Assembly: GCF_001423695.1 (NCBI RefSeq)
Contig: NZ_LMOZ01000001.1
Coordinates: 1,250,443 to 1,314,442, forward strand
DNA length: 64,000 nt
Direction of reading: 5' to 3'
DNA from: Leifsonia sp. Leaf336
GTDB lineage: Bacteria > Actinomycetota > Actinomycetes > Actinomycetales > Microbacteriaceae
Positions 46,338 to 55,375 of the stretch are shown in pieces (position 1 is the first letter of the stretch; each line of letters opens with the position of its first letter). The notes below the pieces were generated by a model. It was given only the letters and a program-made list of their open reading frames with translations. It made no database searches and was not told the DNA's origin. Made by a program: the position numbers and the translations under genes.

Positions 46338-47257
46338 TGGAGTCGCGCAGTTTCCCCATCCCCGACGGTCTCGACGGGTCGCGCGTCGACGCCGGGCTCG
46401 CCAAGCTGCTCGGCTTCTCGCGCAGCTTCGCGGCCGAGATCGCCGAGGCCGGCGGCGTCACGGTCGACGGCCGCCAGGCCGACAAGTCCGATCGCCTGAC
46501 GGCAGGCTCCTGGCTCGAAGTGAGCTGGCAGCCGCGTCAGGAGGCGCGCATCGTGCCGATCGCCGTCCCCGAGCTGACTGTCGTCCATGACGATGACGAC
46601 ATCGTGGTGATCGACAAGCCCGTCGGTGTGGCGGCGCATCCCTCCGTCGGCTGGGAGGGCCCGACCGTGCTCGGGGCACTGGCCGCCGCGGGTTTCCGCA
46701 TCTCGACCTCCGGGGCCGCCGAGCGCCCCGGCATCGTGCACCGCCTCGACGCCGGCACCAGCGGGCTCATGGTCGTGGCCAAGTCGGAGCACGCCTACAC
46801 CGTCCTCAAGCGGGCCTTCCACGACCGCACCGTCGAGAAGATCTACCACGCCGTCGTACAGGGACACCCCGACCCGCTCACCGGCACCATCGACGCGCCC
46901 ATCGGGCGCCACCCGCGGTCGGACTGGAAGTTCGCGGTCGTCGCCGGCGGCAAGCCCTCCGTGACGCACTACGAGACGATCGAGGCGTTCCCGTCGGCCA
47001 GCCTGCTCGAGATCCATCTCGAGACCGGTCGCACGCATCAGATCCGCGTCCACATGGCGGCCCAGCGGCACCCGTGCGCCGGCGACGCCATGTACGGGGC
47101 CGACCCCGCCCTGTCGGCGCGGCTCGGGCTCACCCGCCAGTGGCTGCATGCGGTCCAGCTCGCGTTCGAGCACCCCGCGACGGGGGAGTGGGTCACGTTC
47201 ACGACGACCTACCCCGAGGATCTGCAACACGCTCTCGACGTGCTCCGAGCGTCGTAG
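46337..47257 (+). CDS. RluA/RluD-family pseudouridine synthase
   Basis: A 306-residue enzyme that converts uridine to pseudouridine in rRNA. It has an N-terminal S4-like region ([20 protein letters not shown]) and the catalytic block [19 protein letters not shown] with the essential Asp in HRLDx[19 protein letters not shown] and [10 protein letters not shown] follow. The ATG overlaps the lspA stop (TGATG), so the two are coupled, as in many bacteria. The RNA site is not determinable by eye; RluD (helix 69) is most likely. Confidence 0.93.
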   Translation: MESRSFPIPDGLDGSRVDAGLAKLLGFSRSFAAEIAEAGGVTVDGRQADKSDRLTAGSWLEVSWQPRQEARIVPIAVPELTVVHDDDDIVVIDKPVGVAAHPSVGWEGPTVLGALAAAGFRISTSGAAERPGIVHRLDAGTSGLMVVAKSEHAYTVLKRAFHDRTVEKIYHAVVQGHPDPLTGTIDAPIGRHPRSDWKFAVVAGGKPSVTHYETIEAFPSASLLEIHLETGRTHQIRVHMAAQRHPCAGDAMYGADPALSARLGLTRQWLHAVQLAFEHPATGEWVTFTTTYPEDLQHALDVLRAS

Positions 47258-47265
47258 GTCAGACG

Positions 47266-47271
47266 TAGTCT
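47266..47271 (+). promoter_or_regulatory. -10 box TAGTCT upstream of dnaE
   Basis: TAGTCT lies 28 bases before the dnaE GTG, just after the pseudouridine synthase stop, giving a leader of about 22 nt. Confidence 0.45.
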
Positions 47272-47299
47272 TAAGCCCAAACCTCGACCCGGAGCACCA

Positions 47300-50200
47300 G
47301 TGCCTTCGACTGATTCGTTCGTCCATCTCCACGTCCACAGCGAGTACTCCATGCTCGATGGGGCCGCACGCGTCAAACCGCTCATCGAGGCCGCGGTCGA
47401 GCAGGGCATGCCGGCCGTGGCCATCACCGACCACGGCAACATGTTCGGCGCCTTCGACTTCTGGCGCACGGCGACCGACGCGGGCATCAAGCCGATCATC
47501 GGCACCGAGGCGTATCTGACGCCGCGCACCCACCGCACCGACAAGACCCGTGTGCGCTGGGGAGACGGCGGGGGCGACGACGTCTCGGGCTCCGGCGCCT
47601 ACACGCACATGACGATGCTCGCGGCCACGACCGAGGGGATGCACAACCTGTTCCGGTTGTCGTCCTACGCCTCGATCGAGGGTTACTACTTCAAGCCGCG
47701 CATGGACCGCGAGCTCCTCAGCCGGTACTCGAAGGGGATCATCGCGACCACCGGCTGCCCGTCGGGCGAGGTTCAGACGCGCCTGCGGCTGGGCCAGTAC
47801 GACGAGGCCAAGAAGGCCGCGGCGGAGTTCCGGGACATCTTCGGAAAAGAGAACTTCTTCGCCGAGATCATGGACCATGGGCTCGGCATCGAGCGCCGGA
47901 TCATGAGCGACCTGATCCGGCTCGCGAAAGAGCTCGGCATCCCGCTCGTCGCGACCAACGACCTCCACTACACGCACGCCGCGGACGCCAAGAGCCACGC
48001 CGCGCTGTTGTGCGTGCAGTCGGGCTCGACGCTCGACGACCCCAACCGGTTCAAGTTCGACGCCGACGAGTTCTACCTCAAGACGCCGGAGGAGATGCGT
48101 CAGCTCTTCCGCGACCACCCCGACGCGTGCGACAACACGCTGGCGATCGCCGAGCGCGTCGACGTGAAGTTCGACACCGCGGCGAACTACATGCCGCGCT
48201 TCCCGGTGCCCGAGGGCGAGAACGAGCAGAGCTGGTTCGTCAAAGAGGTCGAGAAGGGGCTCGAGGAGCGTTACCCGAACGGCATCACCCCCGAGGTGCG
48301 CAAGCAGGCCGACTACGAGATCGGCGTCATCTCGCAGATGGGCTTCCCCGGCTACTTCCTGGTCGTCGCCGACTTCATCAACTGGTCCAAGCGCAACGGC
48401 ATCCGCGTCGGGCCGGGCCGTGGTTCGGGCGCCGGCTCGATGGCCGCCTACGCCATGCGCATCACCGATCTCGACCCGCTGCAGCACGGCCTCATCTTCG
48501 AGCGCTTCCTCAACCCCGACCGCGTCTCCATGCCCGACTTCGACGTCGACTTCGACGACCGCCGCCGCGGCGAGGTCATCAAGTACGTGACCGAGAAGTA
48601 CGGGTCGGAGCGCGTCGCGCAGATCGTCACGTACGGCACCATCAAGGCCAAGCAGGCGCTGAAAGACTCCGGTCGCGTCCTCGGCTTCCCGTTCTCGATG
48701 GGCGAGAAGCTCACCAAGGCGATGCCGCCGCCCGTCATGGGCAAAGACATCCCGCTGACCGGGATCTTCGACAAGGAGCACCCGCGCTACAAGGAGGCCG
48801 TCGACATCCGCACCGTCGTCGAGACGGATCCGGAGGCCAAGACCGTCTTCGACACGGCGCTCGGGCTCGAGAACCTCAAGCGCCAGTGGGGGGTGCACGC
48901 GGCCGGCGTCATCATGTCGTCGGATCCGCTCATCGACGTCATCCCCATCATGAAGCGCGAGCAGGACGGCCAGATCGTCACGCAGTTCGACTATCCGGCG
49001 TGCGAGTCGCTCGGCCTGATCAAGATGGACTTCCTGGGTCTGCGCAACCTGACGATCATCAACGATGCGCTCGACAACATCCGCGACAACCGCGGTGTGA
49101 ACCTCGTCCTGGAGGACCTCGAGCTCGACGACCGGCCCGCCTACGAGCTCCTGTCGCGCGGAGACACGCTCGGCGTGTTCCAGCTCGACGGCGGCCCGAT
49201 GCGCTCGCTGCTGCGCCTGATGAAGCCCGACAACTTCGAGGACATCTCGGCACTGATCGCGCTGTACCGACCCGGCCCAATGGGCGCGAACTCGCACACC
49301 AACTACGCGCTGCGCAAGAACGGTCTGCAAGACATCACACCGATCCACCCGGAGCTCGCGGAGCCCCTGGAGGACATCCTCTCGACCAGCTACGGCCTGA
49401 TCATCTATCAGGAGCAGGTCATGGCGATCGCGCAGAAGGTCGCGGGCTTCTCACTCGGACAGGCCGACATCCTGCGTCGCGCGATGGGCAAGAAGAAGAA
49501 GTCCGAGCTCGACAAGCAGTTCGAGGGCTTCTCGCAGGGCATGGTCGATCGCGGCTACTCGATGGCGGCCGTCGGCAAGCTGTGGGAGATCCTCCTGCCG
49601 TTCTCCGACTACGCCTTCAACAAGGCGCACTCCGCCGCCTACGGCGTCATCTCGTACTGGACGGCCTACCTCAAGGCCCACTACCCCGCGGAGTACATGG
49701 CGGCGCTGCTCACCAGCGTCGGCGACTCCAAGGACAAGATGGCCCTCTACCTCAACGAGTGCCGGCGCATGGGCATCAAGGTGCTGCCGCCCGACGTCAA
49801 CGAGTCGAACCTCTACTTCGCGGCCGTCGGAGAGGACATCCGTTTCGGCATGGGCGCCGTGCGCAACGTCGGCGCGAACGTCGTCGAAGGTGTCAGGGAG
49901 GCCCGCGAGAGCAAGGGGCGCTTCGAGTCGTTCCACGACTTCCTCAACAAGGTGCCGATCCACGCCGCGAACAAGCGCACGGTCGAGTCGCTGATCAAGG
50001 CCGGCGCGTTCGACTCGCTCGGGAACACGCGCAGTTCGCTCCTCACGGTGCACGAGGAGGCCGTGGAGTCTGCGGTGAAGATCAAGCGCAACGAGGCCAA
50101 TGGCGATATCGGGTTCGACTTCGACAGTCTCTGGGGTGAGGACGAGACGGCTCAGACACAGCACTACATCGAGCCGCGGCCGGAGTGGAACAAGAAGACC

Positions 50201-50827
50201 AAGCTCGCGTTCGAGCGAGAGATGCTCGGACTCTACGTGTCCGACCATCCGTTGGCAGGGTTGGAACTGCCTCTCGCCAAGCATGCGAGCACCTCGATCG
50301 CCGACCTGCTCGCGTCGGAGAACATCCAGGACGGCGAGACCGTAACCATCGCCGGGCTCGTCACGAGCGTGCAGCATCGGGTTGCAAAGGCCTCGGGCAA
50401 CCAGTACGGGATGATCCAGGTCGAGGACTTCGGTGGCGAGATCACGGTCATGTTCATGGGAAAGGCGTATCAGGAGTACTCCTCGATGCTGCAGAGCGAC
50501 TCCATCGTCGTCGCGCGCGGCCGTGTGAGTCTTCGAGACGACGGCATGAACCTCCACGCCTACTCGCTCATGTCACCCGACCTCGGCCAGGTCGACGAGG
50601 GTGGGGGGACGTTGATGATCGCGGTGCAGAACCGCCGCGCCACTGAGGAGATCGCCCACCGGTTGGACGAGATCTTCCGCCGCCATGAGGGGCAGAACGA
50701 GGTGAAGCTCGGCCTGATCGATGGCGGCGTCATGCGCGTCCAGAACCTCCCGCGCTATCAGGTCAAGCTGTCGCCCGACCTCTACGGCGAGCTGAAGGGC
50801 CTGCTCGGCCCCAACTGCCTGGTCTAG
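47300..50827 (+). CDS. dnaE: DNA polymerase III alpha subunit (DnaE1)
   Basis: A 1175-residue replicative polymerase. The N-terminal PHP domain has an intact metal site (FVHLHVHSEYSMLDGAARV and ITDHGNMFGAFDF), which in actinobacteria is the proofreading exonuclease. The palm has GRGSGAGSMAAYAM and the catalytic aspartates in PDFDVDFDDRRRGEV (near residue 412). HhH, beta-binding and OB domains follow (VTIAGLVTSVQHRVAKASGN, near 1015). The GTG at 47300 follows a CGGAG. The gene ends just before repeat copy C. Confidence 0.97.
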   Translation: MPSTDSFVHLHVHSEYSMLDGAARVKPLIEAAVEQGMPAVAITDHGNMFGAFDFWRTATDAGIKPIIGTEAYLTPRTHRTDKTRVRWGDGGGDDVSGSGAYTHMTMLAATTEGMHNLFRLSSYASIEGYYFKPRMDRELLSRYSKGIIATTGCPSGEVQTRLRLGQYDEAKKAAAEFRDIFGKENFFAEIMDHGLGIERRIMSDLIRLAKELGIPLVATNDLHYTHAADAKSHAALLCVQSGSTLDDPNRFKFDADEFYLKTPEEMRQLFRDHPDACDNTLAIAERVDVKFDTAANYMPRFPVPEGENEQSWFVKEVEKGLEERYPNGITPEVRKQADYEIGVISQMGFPGYFLVVADFINWSKRNGIRVGPGRGSGAGSMAAYAMRITDLDPLQHGLIFERFLNPDRVSMPDFDVDFDDRRRGEVIKYVTEKYGSERVAQIVTYGTIKAKQALKDSGRVLGFPFSMGEKLTKAMPPPVMGKDIPLTGIFDKEHPRYKEAVDIRTVVETDPEAKTVFDTALGLENLKRQWGVHAAGVIMSSDPLIDVIPIMKREQDGQIVTQFDYPACESLGLIKMDFLGLRNLTIINDALDNIRDNRGVNLVLEDLELDDRPAYELLSRGDTLGVFQLDGGPMRSLLRLMKPDNFEDISALIALYRPGPMGANSHTNYALRKNGLQDITPIHPELAEPLEDILSTSYGLIIYQEQVMAIAQKVAGFSLGQADILRRAMGKKKKSELDKQFEGFSQGMVDRGYSMAAVGKLWEILLPFSDYAFNKAHSAAYGVISYWTAYLKAHYPAEYMAALLTSVGDSKDKMALYLNECRRMGIKVLPPDVNESNLYFAAVGEDIRFGMGAVRNVGANVVEGVREARESKGRFESFHDFLNKVPIHAANKRTVESLIKAGAFDSLGNTRSSLLTVHEEAVESAVKIKRNEANGDIGFDFDSLWGEDETAQTQHYIEPRPEWNKKTKLAFEREMLGLYVSDHPLAGLELPLAKHASTSIADLLASENIQDGETVTIAGLVTSVQHRVAKASGNQYGMIQVEDFGGEITVMFMGKAYQEYSSMLQSDSIVVARGRVSLRDDGMNLHAYSLMSPDLGQVDEGGGTLMIAVQNRRATEEIAHRLDEIFRRHEGQNEVKLGLIDGGVMRVQNLPRYQVKLSPDLYGELKGLLGPNCLV

Positions 50828-50836
50828 CGAGTCTCT

Positions 50837-50887
50837 TTCGTCACGAATGTCGACATTCGTGCCACGAAAGTCGACAATCGTCACGAA
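50837..50887. repeat. Palindromic intergenic repeat, copy C
   Basis: The left arm TTCGTCACGAATGTCG (50837-50852) and the 20-bp palindrome CACGAATGTCGACATTCGTG (50842-50861) are identical to copy B. The core TTCGTGCCACGAA is at 50856-50868. The right arm (CGACAATCGTCACGAA, 50872-50887) differs from copy B at two positions. It fills the 69-bp gap between convergent dnaE and the flavin reductase gene. Confidence 0.85.
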
Positions 50888-50896
50888 TGTGCGCTC

Positions 50897-51403
50897 TCAG
50901 TCCAGCTCGCTGGGCCGGTGGTAGCGGCGCTCGTGGTAGAGCAGCGGCTCGTCGGGCTCGCCCAGCTCTCCGCCTTCGATCTGCACGACGACCACCGCGC
51001 TGTTGTGCACCGGGAACCGCTCGACGATGCGGCCGACCATCCACGAGGTCACATCGTTGATGACGGGGAGGCCGTGCGGTCCGCGATGCCAATGGTCGCC
51101 GAGGAAGCGCCGCGAGTTGTCGTCCGACAGGATCTCGGCGACGCCCTTGTTGCGCACCCCGAGCATGTGGATGACGACGCGCTCGGTCTCCGCGATCGCC
51201 GGCCAGCTCGACGCCGAGAGCGCCATGTTGAACGTCGCCAGCGGAGGGACGGCGGCGAGCGACGCGAGCGACGTGGCCGTGAAGCCGACCGGTGTTCCGT
51301 CCGCCGTCTGGGCGGTGACGATGGCCACTCCCGCGGCGTGCCGGCGGAAGGCCTGGCGGAACGCGGAGAGGTCGGGTGTGCGGTCGGTGGTCACATCGTT
51401 CAT
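50897..51403 (-). CDS. Flavin reductase-domain protein
   Basis: A 168-residue FMN-binding split-barrel protein. Motifs: FRRHAAGVAIVTAQTADGTP, VGFTATSLASLAAVPPLATF and FNMALSASSWPAI, then FLGDHWHRGPHGLPVI. Such proteins reduce flavin with NAD(P)H for a partner monooxygenase, or act on their own. No monooxygenase lies nearby, so the partner is unknown. The gene diverges from hisD. Confidence 0.88.
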   Translation of the reverse strand: MNDVTTDRTPDLSAFRQAFRRHAAGVAIVTAQTADGTPVGFTATSLASLAAVPPLATFNMALSASSWPAIAETERVVIHMLGVRNKGVAEILSDDNSRRFLGDHWHRGPHGLPVINDVTSWMVGRIVERFPVHNSAVVVVQIEGGELGEPDEPLLYHERRYHRPSELD

Positions 51404-51492
51404 AAAGGTTAAGAAGCACCGTTCGACGTCGGGGATTCCCGCAGGGCGTTTCAGGGGCGGACACTGCCCGAGGCGGGGGAGTCGGGAGCGGA

Positions 51493-51498
51493 TAGGCT
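51493..51498 (+). promoter_or_regulatory. -10 box TAGGCT, leaderless start of hisD
   Basis: TAGGCT ends 9 nt before the ATG at 51508 (a second ATG follows at 51511). No ribosome-binding site is visible. Confidence 0.5.
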
Positions 51499-51507
51499 GT
51501 TACGGCC

Positions 51508-52812
51508 ATGATGAACACCATCGATCTCCGCGGAGTCCAGCCTACTCGCGCCGCCTTCGAGCGGCTCGTTCCCCGTCCCGTCGTCGACGTCCAGGTCGCG
51601 ATGGAGGTCGCCGCAGAGCTGATCCATGACGTTCGGGCCCGGGGAGCGGCTGCCCTCGCCGAGCAGGCCGAGCGGTTCGACGGCGGGGCTCCCGCGTCGA
51701 TCCGCGTGCCGGCCTCCGACATCGCCGCCGCGGTCGGGGCCCTCGCGCCGCAGGTGCGGGAAGCCCTGGAGGAGGCGATCGCGCGTGTGCGCGAGGCGAC
51801 GGCCGCGCAGGTTCCGGCGGCCGCGGAGACCCGCATCGGCCCGGGCGCGACCATCGTGCAGCGCTGGCAGCCCGTCGAGCGCGCCGGCCTCTACGTTCCG
51901 GGGGGCAAGGCGGTCTACCCGTCGAGCGTCGTGATGAACGCGGTCCCCGCCCAGGTCGCCGGCGTCTCGTCGGTCGCGCTGGCGAGCCCGCCGCAGCGCG
52001 AGTTCGGCGGTGCGGTGCACCCGGTCATCCTCGGCGCCGCCGGCCTGCTGGGCATCGACGAGGTGTACGCGATGGGAGGCGCCGGAGCGATCGGCGCTCT
52101 CGCCTACGGCGTCGAAGGCATCGCGCTCGACCCGGTGCAGGTCATCACCGGCCCCGGCAACATCTACGTCGCGGCGGCCAAGCGCGTCGTGCGCGGTCAG
52201 ACCGGCATCGACTCGGAGGCCGGGACGACCGAGATCCTGGTGATCGCCGACGACTCCGCCGACCCCCGGTACGTGGCCGCCGACCTCATCAGCCAGGCGG
52301 AGCACGACGAGGCCGCGGCCTCCCTGCTCGTCACCGACAGCCCTGCCTTCGCCGACCTCGTGTCCGCGCAACTCGACGCGCTCGCGGGGGCGACCAAGCA
52401 CGCCGATCGCGTGCGCACGGCGCTCGGCGGCCCGCAGTCGGCGATCGTGCTGGTCGACGACCTCGCTGCGGCCGCCGCGTTCAGCAACGCCTACGGGCCG
52501 GAGCACCTCGAGCTGCAGACGTCCGACACGGATGCCCTGCTGGCGCTCATCCAGAACGCGGGCGCGATCTTCGTCGGCCCGACCGCGCCGGTCAGCCTCG
52601 GCGACTATCTCGCCGGCTCCAACCACGTCCTTCCGACCGGCGGCCAGGCCCGGTTCTCGGCCGGCCTCGGCGCGTATTCGTTCCTGCGTCCGCAGCAGGT
52701 GATCCGGTACGACCGCGACGCCCTCCGCACGGTCGCCGACCGCATCGTGGCGCTCTCCGCCGCGGAGGACCTCCCTGCGCACGGCGAAGCGGTGACGATC
52801 CGCTTCGAGTGA
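51508..52812 (+). CDS. hisD: Histidinol dehydrogenase
   Basis: A 434-residue zinc enzyme catalysing the last two steps of histidine synthesis, histidinol to histidine with 2 NAD+. Motifs: GLYVPGGKAVYPSSVVMNAV, VYAMGGAGAIGALAYGVEGI, DPVQVITGPGNIYVAAAK, SEAGTTEILVIADDSADP and AEHDEAAASLLVTD (zinc and catalytic His/Glu). The other his genes are not in the window, so it starts or stands apart from the his operon here. Confidence 0.96.
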   Translation: MMNTIDLRGVQPTRAAFERLVPRPVVDVQVAMEVAAELIHDVRARGAAALAEQAERFDGGAPASIRVPASDIAAAVGALAPQVREALEEAIARVREATAAQVPAAAETRIGPGATIVQRWQPVERAGLYVPGGKAVYPSSVVMNAVPAQVAGVSSVALASPPQREFGGAVHPVILGAAGLLGIDEVYAMGGAGAIGALAYGVEGIALDPVQVITGPGNIYVAAAKRVVRGQTGIDSEAGTTEILVIADDSADPRYVAADLISQAEHDEAAASLLVTDSPAFADLVSAQLDALAGATKHADRVRTALGGPQSAIVLVDDLAAAAAFSNAYGPEHLELQTSDTDALLALIQNAGAIFVGPTAPVSLGDYLAGSNHVLPTGGQARFSAGLGAYSFLRPQQVIRYDRDALRTVADRIVALSAAEDLPAHGEAVTIRFE

Positions 52813-52814
52813 GC

Positions 52815-52852
52815 GACCTCGGCTGCAGGCTCTTGACCTCGGTCGCAGGCTC
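52815..52852 (+). repeat. Short imperfect direct repeat between hisD and nrdR
   Basis: GACCTCGGCTGCAGGCTC (52815-52832) recurs with two changes at 52835-52852 (20-bp period), and a further partial unit may follow. It lies in the 108-bp gap. No function is evident. Confidence 0.5.
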
Positions 52853-52907
52853 CCTCGGCGCTGGGGTCGCAGCATCGCTCCGCGCTGCCCCAAGCTCCAC
52901 CGCGCGA

Positions 52908-52913
52908 TAAGAT
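52908..52913 (+). promoter_or_regulatory. -10 box TAAGAT, leaderless start of nrdR
   Basis: TAAGAT ends 7 nt before the ATG at 52921, with no ribosome site between. Confidence 0.55.
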
Positions 52914-52920
52914 CTGCTGC

Positions 52921-53394
52921 ATGTACTGCCCCTTCTGCCGCCACCCGGACTCCCGTGTCATCGACTCCCGAACGAGCGACGACGGGCTCTCCATCCGGCG
53001 GCGTCGGCAGTGCCCGGAGTGCGGCCGTCGCTTCTCGACTACGGAGACCGCGAGCCTCAGCGTGATCAAGCGCAGCGGTGTCGTCGAGCCGTTCAGCCGC
53101 GAGAAGATCGTGCTCGGGGTCCGCAAGGCCTGTCAGGGCCGCCCGGTGACCGACTCCGACCTGGCGGTGCTCGCCCAGAAGGTCGAAGAGACCATCCGCT
53201 CGACCGGTGCCTCCCAGATCGAGGCCAACGACATCGGCCTCGCCATCCTCCCCGAGCTGCGCGAGCTCGACGAGGTCGCCTATCTGCGGTTCGCGAGCGT
53301 CTACCAGGCGTTCGACTCCCTCGAAGACTTCGAAGAGGCCATCCAGCAGCTGCGCGTCGAGCACCACGGCGAGCCGGTCGACGTCGAGGCGTGA
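52921..53394 (+). CDS. nrdR: Transcriptional repressor NrdR
   Basis: A 157-residue repressor of ribonucleotide reductase genes. The N-terminal zinc ribbon ([20 protein letters not shown] and [16 protein letters not shown]) carries two CxxC pairs. The ATP-cone follows ([20 protein letters not shown] and the block around [20 protein letters not shown]) and senses ATP/dATP. No nrd genes are in this window, so its targets lie elsewhere. Confidence 0.95.
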   Translation: MYCPFCRHPDSRVIDSRTSDDGLSIRRRRQCPECGRRFSTTETASLSVIKRSGVVEPFSREKIVLGVRKACQGRPVTDSDLAVLAQKVEETIRSTGASQIEANDIGLAILPELRELDEVAYLRFASVYQAFDSLEDFEEAIQQLRVEHHGEPVDVEA

Positions 53395-53428
53395 TGGAGG
53401 CCTGACGGCTCGGTCCACGCCGCGCGGT

Positions 53429-53434
53429 ATTCTC
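53429..53434 (+). promoter_or_regulatory. -10 box TATTCT, leaderless start of pyrD
   Basis: TATTCT ends 8 nt before the ATG at 53443. No ribosome-binding site is visible. Confidence 0.5.
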
Positions 53435-53442
53435 GTACCGGC

Positions 53443-54486
53443 ATGTATCGCACACTCTTCTCCCTCGTCCTGTCGAAGCTCGATCCCGAGCGCGCGCACC
53501 ACCTCGCCTTCCTGGTGATCCGCGCACTCCCGGCCGTCGGGCTGGGCGGCCTTGTCCGCCGGTTCACGGCGCCCGACCCGTCGCTCGCCGTCGAGGCGCT
53601 CGGGCTGCGGTTCGCGTCGCCGTTCGGCGTCGCGGCCGGGTTCGACAAAGACGGGGAGGCCGTGATCGGGCTCGGCGACCTCGGATTCGGGCACGTCGAA
53701 GTCGGCACCATCACCGCTCTCGCACAGCCGGGCAACGACCGGCCGCGACTCTTCCGGCTGATACCGGACCGCGCGGTCATCAACCGGATGGGCTTCAACA
53801 ACCACGGTGCCGGTGATGCCGCCAACCGCCTCCTGAAGGTGCGGCGCGCAGGGCAGCGGCCGGTGCTCGGCGTGAACATCGGCAAGAGCCGGGTCGTCGC
53901 GGTCGAAGACGCCACGCAGGACTACCTGACGAGCGCCAGGGCGCTCGCCCCGGTCGCCGACTACCTGGTCGTGAACGTGAGTTCGCCGAACACGCCCGGT
54001 CTGCGCGGCCTCCAGGAACTCGAACTGCTCGCACCGCTGCTGAGCGCGGTCAAGGAAGTGGCAGGCTCGACACCGTTGCTGGTCAAGATCGCCCCCGACC
54101 TGACCGACGAGCAGGTCGAGAAGATCGCGGGCCTGGCCGTCGAGCTCGCACTTGCCGGCATCATTGCCACGAACACCACCATCTCGCGCGAGGGCCTGAC
54201 GACAGATCCGGCCGTCGTGGAGGCCGCCGGGGCCGGCGGCCTATCGGGTGCCCCGCTGGCCGCCCGGTCGCTCGAGGTGCTCCGGCTGATCCGGGCGCAC
54301 GTTCCCGCAGACCTGTGCGTGATCTCGGTCGGCGGCGTCGAGACGGCGGAGGACGTGCAGCACCGGCTGGACGCCGGCGCCACTCTCGTGCAGGGGTACA
54401 CGGCGTTCCTCTACCGCGGACCGCTCTGGGCGCGCCAGATCAACCGCGGGCTGTTACGCCTCCGGCGTGCCCTGGTGGAAGCGTAG
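53443..54486 (+). CDS. pyrD: Dihydroorotate dehydrogenase, class 2 (quinone-dependent)
   Basis: A 347-residue FMN enzyme of pyrimidine synthesis that passes electrons to menaquinone. The N-terminal amphipathic helix (MYRTLFSLVLSKLDPERAHH) marks the membrane-associated class 2 form. FASPFGVAAGFDKDGEAVIG, EVGTITALAQPGNDRPRLFR, NRMGFNNHGAGD, LVVNVSSPNTPGLRGLQ and IISVGGVETAEDV-like blocks (VISVGGVETAEDVQHRLDAG) follow. The end overlaps the convergent RNase HI gene by 33 bases. Confidence 0.95.
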   Translation: MYRTLFSLVLSKLDPERAHHLAFLVIRALPAVGLGGLVRRFTAPDPSLAVEALGLRFASPFGVAAGFDKDGEAVIGLGDLGFGHVEVGTITALAQPGNDRPRLFRLIPDRAVINRMGFNNHGAGDAANRLLKVRRAGQRPVLGVNIGKSRVVAVEDATQDYLTSARALAPVADYLVVNVSSPNTPGLRGLQELELLAPLLSAVKEVAGSTPLLVKIAPDLTDEQVEKIAGLAVELALAGIIATNTTISREGLTTDPAVVEAAGAGGLSGAPLAARSLEVLRLIRAHVPADLCVISVGGVETAEDVQHRLDAGATLVQGYTAFLYRGPLWARQINRGLLRLRRALVEA

Positions 54487-55374
54487 GCGCCACCGGCCGC
54501 TGCTGCGCAGCCACAGCGAGCTGCGCAGGCTGGCTCCGCGCTCGTCGACCGTGCGTGCGGTGAGCAGGATCGCGTCCGTGCCGATGCGCTCGGTTCCGAG
54601 GATGGCGAGTTCGGCCGCAGCGGAGTCCTCCTCGGCCAGCGCCTCCAGGATCGCGTCGCGCCCCCACAGCGTTCCCGAGCGACCGATCTCCTCGAACTCG
54701 GGGTGCAGGAGGGCGGCGACGCGGGAGGCGTCGGAGCGGACAGCGGGCTCGATGAGCTCGCGCTCGAGCCGGCGGACGATCTCCTCGTCGGTCTCGGCGG
54801 CACTCAGGAGGTCGTCGAACAGCTCGAGCTCGACGCTCGTCTGCGCCGGTGCGGGGCTCGGCGCGACCGGCTCGGCGACGGCCAGGGCGGGTGCGGGCTC
54901 GTGCACCGCGGCCCCCGGCCAGCCCGGGCCGATCGGGATCGCGTCGCCGTCGCGGTACGCGGTGGCGGCCGCTCGGGCACGCAGATCGGCGGCCTCGTTG
55001 AGATCGTGGCCGGCGTGCCCCTTGACCCACTCGAACGTGTAGCTGCGGCCGTGCAGTGCGCGATCCAGGCGTTCGAGGAGTTCGCGGTTCAGAACGGGGG
55101 AGCCGTCGGACTTGCGCCAGCCCTTGCGCTTCCAGCCCGGCATCCACTTGGTGACCGAGTTGATCACGTACTGGCTGTCGCACAGGATTCGCAGGTCGTC
55201 GTCGACGTGCGCGGTCGACTCCAGGAGGTCGATGACCGCCATGAGCTCGCCCATGTTGTTGGTGCCGTGCGGCCAGCCGCCCGCCGACCAGTGGTCGTCA
55301 TCGACGTACCAGGCCCATCCGGCCGGACCGGGGTTACCGAGGGCGGAGCCGTCCGCCGCTGCGACGATCGTCAC
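54454..55374 (-). CDS. rnhA: Ribonuclease HI fused to a C-terminal DUF4440/NTF2-like domain
   Basis: A 306-residue protein from the GTG at 55374. Residues 1 to about 145 are RNase HI: IVAAADGSALGNPGPAGWAW (first Asp), NMGELMAVIDLL (Glu), ILCDSQYVINSV (second Asp) and VKGHAGHDLNEAADLRAR. A Pro/Ala linker leads to an NTF2/DUF4440-like domain (about 200-306: RELIEPAVRSDASRVAALLH, HPEFEEIGRSGTLWGRDAIL, LWLRSSGRWRLRFHQG). The second domain is small-molecule-binding in other proteins; its role here is unknown. It starts one base after the DUF3043 gene ends, so it is co-transcribed with it. Confidence 0.88.
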   Translation of the reverse strand: MTIVAAADGSALGNPGPAGWAWYVDDDHWSAGGWPHGTNNMGELMAVIDLLESTAHVDDDLRILCDSQYVINSVTKWMPGWKRKGWRKSDGSPVLNRELLERLDRALHGRSYTFEWVKGHAGHDLNEAADLRARAAATAYRDGDAIPIGPGWPGAAVHEPAPALAVAEPVAPSPAPAQTSVELELFDDLLSAAETDEEIVRRLERELIEPAVRSDASRVAALLHPEFEEIGRSGTLWGRDAILEALAEEDSAAAELAILGTERIGTDAILLTARTVDERGASLRSSLWLRSSGRWRLRFHQGTPEA

Positions 55375-55375
55375 G

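Noticed and set aside
45824-49348. Long open frame antisense to lspA, the pseudouridine synthase and dnaE (1174 codons)
   Set aside because: It is a shadow of three well-identified genes and has no domain of its own.
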